Source: Gluconacetobacter azotocaptans (GTDB lineage: Bacteria > Pseudomonadota > Alphaproteobacteria > Acetobacterales > Acetobacteraceae). Taken from it: a stretch of 64,000 nt of DNA. Location of the stretch: contig NZ_JABEQF010000002.1 of the NCBI RefSeq assembly GCF_014174355.1, positions 62,001 to 126,000 of the forward strand. The letters are read 5' to 3'. Positions 60,232 through 64,000 of this stretch are shown piece by piece. Under the pieces are notes generated by a model. It saw only the letters and a program-made list of their open reading frames with translations. It was not told the origin of the DNA and searched no databases. Position numbers and translations under genes: made by a program. Position 1 is the first letter of the stretch; each line of letters starts with the position of its first letter.

Positions 60232-60495
60232 TCAGTGACCGCTGCCGTGGCCGTGCCGGCCGTGGGTATGGCCGGCTTGCGCCGCCTTGTCGCGATCCTG
60301 CATGGGGGTGGCGGGTATATCTCCGGCCGTGGCGCCCGCATGGCTGTGCCGCCCGCCCTGCTGTGCGGGGGACGCCGCCTTTTCCCGATCCTGGGCGAAT
60401 TTGCCGGGATGATGTCGCGCCTTGCCCGCACCATGGCCGCGCTCGGCCATGCGGTCGATCAGATCATCGGAAAAATCAAGAAAAAAACGAGTCAT
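60232..60495 (-). CDS. Small His-rich protein, 87 aa
   Basis: It starts MTRFFLDFSDDLIDRMAERG and continues with a His/Gly/Ala-rich disordered tail ending THGRHGHGSGH. A GAGAAGGA ribosome binding site lies 8 bases before the ATG. The His clusters could bind metal. No family recognised. It converges on the phosphoribosyltransferase gene. Confidence 0.5.
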   Translation of the reverse strand: MTRFFLDFSDDLIDRMAERGHGAGKARHHPGKFAQDREKAASPAQQGGRHSHAGATAGDIPATPMQDRDKAAQAGHTHGRHGHGSGH

Positions 60496-60847
60496 GATCG
60501 AAATCCTTCTCCGTTCCGGGGCGCGTTCCGCCCAAGTATGGGGAGAATTGAGAGCGTACGTCGAATTTCAATACGCGGAGTGGGATTCCTGATGCGTGGG
60601 GGTATGAAAAAAATTGTGAAAATGAAAGATATAACAATTAACGATCATAATTATCCGTTTGAAACGGCGGGTTGTCGGGGCGGTCGATCTATGGGTGGGA
60701 AATTTCCAGATTTCGTATTTCACGTGTTCGTCAAAAGGCCTTTACTTCCTGCCATCTCGGGATGACCTTCCCCTTCAGGGCACGCAGCATGCCCTGGTTG
60801 TCGCAACGGAAGCCGTCAGGCATTCCGGCCAGACAGGAGGACAGACC
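60496..60847. other. 352-bp intergenic region, partly AT-rich
   Basis: A stretch at 60600-60660 is A-rich (GAAAGATATAACAATTAACG). Short frames here have no ribosome binding site or family features. It should contain the promoter for the ferritin-like gene and, divergently, for the His-rich protein. Confidence 0.45.
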
Positions 60848-61351
60848 ATGGGACTCTTTACACGGGACATCCATTCGATGAACGACCTGTTCATCCATCA
60901 GCTGAAGGACATCCTTTATGCTGAAAAGAGAATCGTGAACACGCTGCCGGCGATGATCGACAAGGCGTCGTCGATGGATCTCAAGACGGGGCTGCGCGAC
61001 CATCTCGACCAGACACGCACGCATATCGCGCGGCTGGAGCAGGTGTTCCAGATGCACGGTATAGCGCCCTCGACCGTCAAATGTCCGGCGATCGACGGCA
61101 TCCTCGACGAAGCCGACGATATATCGGGCGAGGTCGACGACAAGAGCGTTCTCGACGCGGCAATCGTCTCGTCCGCCCAGGCGGTCGAGCATTACGAGAT
61201 TACGCGGTATGGCACGCTGGTCGCCTGGGCGAAGGAACTCGGCCGTCCGGACTGCGCGGCCATCCTCCACGAAACGCTGGAGGAAGAGAAGGATGCCGAC
61301 AGGAAATTGTCGACCATTTCCGAGGAACGGCTGACCCATATGGCCGCCTGA
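60848..61351 (+). CDS. DUF892 ferritin-like protein (YciE/YciF family)
   Basis: This 167-aa protein has the usual family length. It begins with MNDLFIHQLKDILYAEKRIV, continues with LRDHLDQTRTHIARLEQVFQ, SAQAVEHYEITRYGTLVAWA and ends ETLEEEKDADRKLSTISE. The Glu and His residues in these four helices form a di-iron site of the ferritin-like type. The family is induced by osmotic and general stress. GGAGGACAGACC precedes the ATG. A terminator follows at 61470. Confidence 0.9.
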   Translation: MGLFTRDIHSMNDLFIHQLKDILYAEKRIVNTLPAMIDKASSMDLKTGLRDHLDQTRTHIARLEQVFQMHGIAPSTVKCPAIDGILDEADDISGEVDDKSVLDAAIVSSAQAVEHYEITRYGTLVAWAKELGRPDCAAILHETLEEEKDADRKLSTISEERLTHMAA

Positions 61352-61469
61352 CGCGATCGGCGAACGGCGCCTGCCCGGCATGGTCCGGGTGGGCGCCGTC
61401 GTCGTTTTCAGGGGGCGGTGCATGGGGCCCGTTCGATCGGGCACGGCGCCGCCAAGGGCCGAGGCCCGT

Positions 61470-61497
61470 GCCGGGTTCGGGCCGAACCCGGCTTTTT
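61470..61497 (+). terminator. Rho-independent terminator
   Basis: GCCGGGTTCG-ggc-CGAACCCGGC followed by TTTTT is a 10-bp stem with a T run, downstream of the ferritin-like gene. The bases before it (CAAGGGCCGAGGCCCGTG) belong to repeat family B, so this terminator was built from, or co-opted from, a repeat. Confidence 0.8.
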
Positions 61498-61506
61498 CAC
61501 CGAACC

Positions 61507-61854
61507 TTACTGTTGGGGCGGCATGGTGGTTCGCGGCTGGACCGTCGTGCCGGGCACGGTGTTCGTGCCCGGGATGGTGTGGCGCGCGCGCCGCTTCGCC
61601 TGTTCGGAGGACAGCGGCTGTTTCTGGGTGCCCGGCGATGCCGGTGTGGGGGAAACCTGTTCGCGTTTCTGGTTGGACCAGGTCGGCAGTTTTTCCGACG
61701 GCGGAACGCTCTCCCGATTTGGCCCGGCAGGAGATGACGGGGCAGATGGCGTGTGGGTTAAGGGGGATGTATTGGCGGGCTGCGCGGATGCAGTCGCGCC
61801 TCCTGCGACGAGGCCCGCCAGGACCAGGATCGCGACGGGGTGGAAACGGGCCAT
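61507..61854 (-). CDS. Secreted Pro/Ser/Thr-rich protein, 115 aa
   Basis: The signal peptide is evident (MARFHPVAILVLAGLVAGGA, cleavage after ASA). The mature part is low-complexity, with many Pro, Ser and Thr (TSPLTHTPSAPSSPAGPN; TIPGTNTVPGTTVQPRTTMP) and no cysteine. It ends next to a terminator on the opposite strand. GAGGAGAG lies 5 bases before the ATG. No family recognised. Confidence 0.62.
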   Translation of the reverse strand: MARFHPVAILVLAGLVAGGATASAQPANTSPLTHTPSAPSSPAGPNRESVPPSEKLPTWSNQKREQVSPTPASPGTQKQPLSSEQAKRRARHTIPGTNTVPGTTVQPRTTMPPQQ

Positions 61855-62100
61855 TGCGGCTCTCCTCTATCCGGAAGGCGGTCCGGTCGGGAGTGGCCGG
61901 GCGACACCTGCCTCATGACCCGAACCGGATGCGGATATCTTGGTTCCGGACGAACGATGAGGGTCACACATGCGTGACGGCAGGGCCGGTGTGATGCCCC
62001 CCGCAGGGCAACCCGTTCCATCGCGTCACGTTATTCCCCGATGATGGGGCACCAGGTGCGGGCTCCGGCCCGCCAGCCCGACCGAACCGGAGAACCATTC

Positions 62101-64000
62101 ATGACCGCGAAAACACCGGATCATGGCCGCACGCGCGCCAGCATCGGAACAGAAAACATCCAGCGTGGCGCGGGCGGCGAAACCCACCAGGGGGCCGGCG
62201 GCGACGTTCCGGTCCTGACCACCCAGCAGGGCACGCCGGTCGCGGACGACCAGAATTCGCTGAAGGCGGGCGCGCGCGGGCCGACTCTTCTGGAAGATTT
62301 CCATTTCCGGGAAAAGATTTTCCATTTCGACCATGAGCGTATTCCCGAGCGCGTGGTCCATGCGCGGGGGTATGGCGCGCATGGATTCTTCGAACTGACG
62401 GATTCGCTTTCGGACGTGACGCGCGCCGATGTCCTGCAACGGCCTGGCGAGCGGGTGCCGGCCTTCGTGCGGTTTTCCACCGTCGCCGGCAGCAAGGGAT
62501 CGTTCGACCTGGCGCGCGATGTGCGTGGGTTCGCGGTCAAATTGTACACGAAGGAGGGAAACTGGGATATCGTCGGCAACAATATCCCGGTCTTCTTCAT
62601 CCAGGACGCCATCAAATTTCCCGATGTCATACATTCGGTGAAGCCGGAGCCCGACCGGGACTTTCCGCAGGCGCAATCCGCGCACGACAATTTCTGGGAT
62701 TTCATCTCGCTGTCGCCGGAAAGCGTCAACATGGCGCTGTGGGTCATGTCGGATCGCGCGCTGCCCCGGTCGTTCCGCTTCATGGAGGGGTTTGGCGTCC
62801 ATACGTTCCGCCTGGTCAACGCGGCCGGGCACTCGCGTTTCGTCAAGTTCCACTGGAAGCCGAAGATGGGCCTGCAATCGGTGGTCTGGAACGAGGCGGT
62901 CAAGATCAATGGCGCGGATCCGGATTTTCATCGCCGTGACCTGTGGAACGCGATCAGGAGCGGGAATTTCCCGGAATGGGAGCTGGGCGTCCAGCTGTTC
63001 GACGACGATTTTGCCGACAGTTTCGATTTCGACGTGCTCGACGCCACCAAGCTGATCCCCGAGGAACTGGTCCCGGTGCGCCCTGTGGGGCGCCTGGTGC
63101 TGGACCGCATGGTCGATAATTTCTTTGCCGAGACCGAACAGGTTGCGTTCTGCACCCAGAATATCGTGCCGGGCGTGGACTTCACCAATGATCCGCTGTT
63201 GCAGGGGCGGAATTTTTCCTACCTCGATACCCAGATCAAGCGCCTGGGCAGCCCGAATTTCACGCATATCCCGATCAACGCGCCGAAATGCCCGTTCCAT
63301 AATTTCCAGCAGGACGGACACATGGCGATGCACAATCCGAAGGGCCGGGCGAATTACGAACCCAATTCCTGGGGCGGCGCGCAGGGCGGCCCGCGTGAGG
63401 ATGCCGCCAAGGGGTTCACGACCTTTCCGGCGCAGGAGGACGGTGCAAAGACGCGCATGCGGTCCGAACTGTTCGGCGATCACTACAGTCAGGCTCGGCA
63501 GTTCTACCTGAGCCAGACGACGACCGAGCAGGTCCATATCCAGCAGGCCTTCACCTTCGAATTGAGCAAGGTCGAGACCCTGGCCATCCGTCAGCGCATG
63601 GTGGGTCATCTTATTCATGTGGACCACGACCTGGCCACCGCGGTCGCGCAGGGGCTGGGCCTGGACAGCCTGCCGGATGCCCCGGCCCCGGCGCGACCGG
63701 TGCTGGACGGCCTGCCCCCATCGCCCGCGTTGAGCATCCTGAAGAACGGGCCGGCCGATTTCGCCGGCCGCAAGTTCGGTGTGCTGGTGACGGACGGCGT
63801 CGACGCGGCCCTGCTGGACGCGGTCACGACGGCGGCGAAAGACGAAGGGGCGGATGTGGAACTGGTCGCGCCACAGGTGGGCGGCGTGACGACCAGCGCC
63901 GGCGTGCAGATCCCCGCGGGACAGAAGATCAAGGGTGCCCCGTCGGTGCTGTATGATGCGGTGGTCCTTCTGCCCTCCGCCGAAGGGACAACGGTGCTGT
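62101..64000 (+). CDS. katE: Large-subunit (clade 2) catalase, C-terminus cut by the window edge
   Basis: At least 633 residues are visible. The haem-site residues are His87 ([14 protein letters not shown]), Asn161 ([16 protein letters not shown]) and the proximal Tyr374 ([14 protein letters not shown]). The wrapping domain with [20 protein letters not shown] is present. From about residue 555 a flavodoxin-like C-terminal domain starts ([20 protein letters not shown]), which defines the large KatE/HPII type. It disproportionates hydrogen peroxide in the cytoplasm. GGAGAACC lies 4 bases before the ATG. The stop codon is beyond position 64000. Confidence 0.95.
   Translation, partial: MTAKTPDHGRTRASIGTENIQRGAGGETHQGAGGDVPVLTTQQGTPVADDQNSLKAGARGPTLLEDFHFREKIFHFDHERIPERVVHARGYGAHGFFELTDSLSDVTRADVLQRPGERVPAFVRFSTVAGSKGSFDLARDVRGFAVKLYTKEGNWDIVGNNIPVFFIQDAIKFPDVIHSVKPEPDRDFPQAQSAHDNFWDFISLSPESVNMALWVMSDRALPRSFRFMEGFGVHTFRLVNAAGHSRFVKFHWKPKMGLQSVVWNEAVKINGADPDFHRRDLWNAIRSGNFPEWELGVQLFDDDFADSFDFDVLDATKLIPEELVPVRPVGRLVLDRMVDNFFAETEQVAFCTQNIVPGVDFTNDPLLQGRNFSYLDTQIKRLGSPNFTHIPINAPKCPFHNFQQDGHMAMHNPKGRANYEPNSWGGAQGGPREDAAKGFTTFPAQEDGAKTRMRSELFGDHYSQARQFYLSQTTTEQVHIQQAFTFELSKVETLAIRQRMVGHLIHVDHDLATAVAQGLGLDSLPDAPAPARPVLDGLPPSPALSILKNGPADFAGRKFGVLVTDGVDAALLDAVTTAAKDEGADVELVAPQVGGVTTSAGVQIPAGQKIKGAPSVLYDAVVLLPSAEGTTVL

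Noticed and set aside
60604-60765. Frame starting with ATGAAAAAAATTGTG (MKKIVKMKDI)
   Set aside because: No ribosome binding site and the sequence loses coding character after 20 codons.

Overview
The window is GC-rich throughout coding DNA. Its gene set fits an acetic acid bacterium (Acetobacteraceae, most like Gluconacetobacter): four TonB-dependent receptors, a DksA of the alphaproteobacterial type with only one zinc-finger cysteine, a Hint-domain protein, a large catalase, and palindromic intergenic repeats. This assignment is inferred from gene content, not from a marker gene.

Layout. 1-9 kb: an edge-truncated regulator, a thioredoxin-fold/2-oxoglutarate dioxygenase fusion, an HpxZ-like protein, an exported amidohydrolase, and an iron-uptake block (siderophore receptor behind a perfect 7-1-7 Fur box, with DUF3649, PepSY and DUF3325 membrane proteins). 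9-13.7 kb: a TetR regulator divergent from an outer-membrane efflux lipoprotein, dksA, then tRNA-Thr(GGT) followed by a broken tyrosine integrase, an HNH protein and a small cargo ORF, which together look like a decayed island. 13.8-18.8 kb: a piuA-sel1-piuC-PepSY iron operon. 18.8-23.4 kb: small secreted or membrane proteins and a GH144-type glucanase. 23.5-32 kb: an amine and amino-acid block. It holds a frameshifted class III aminotransferase, an overlapping GntR-dadA-racemase-RidA-EamA operon, and, divergently, a dmmABC-like dimethylamine monooxygenase operon. 32-40.4 kb: an M1 aminopeptidase, a large TonB receptor, an AT-rich gap, a 2-hydroxyacid dehydrogenase and an mgtC pseudogene with two lesions. 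41.3-48.8 kb: ino1, an inositol-1-phosphate cytidylyltransferase-like gene and a CDP-alcohol phosphotransferase, next to lptFG, a radical SAM enzyme and a GT4 glycosyltransferase. 49-52.7 kb: a TonB receptor with glpQ. 53-64 kb: a Hint-domain protein, an XRE regulator, a NepR-like protein, a lone 2OG dioxygenase, an erythromycin esterase-like/phosphoribosyltransferase pair, a DUF892 ferritin-like protein and a clade-2 catalase cut by the window edge.

How it works together. Iron acquisition is the best-supported theme. The 23.5-32 kb block suggests use of small amines and D-amino acids under a GntR regulator. The most interesting candidate system is the inositol cluster: its genes predict inositol-1-phosphate, then CDP-inositol, then an inositol phosphodiester of unknown acceptor, in a mesophile where that product is not obvious. 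Two metabolic genes (aminotransferase, mgtC) are visibly broken.
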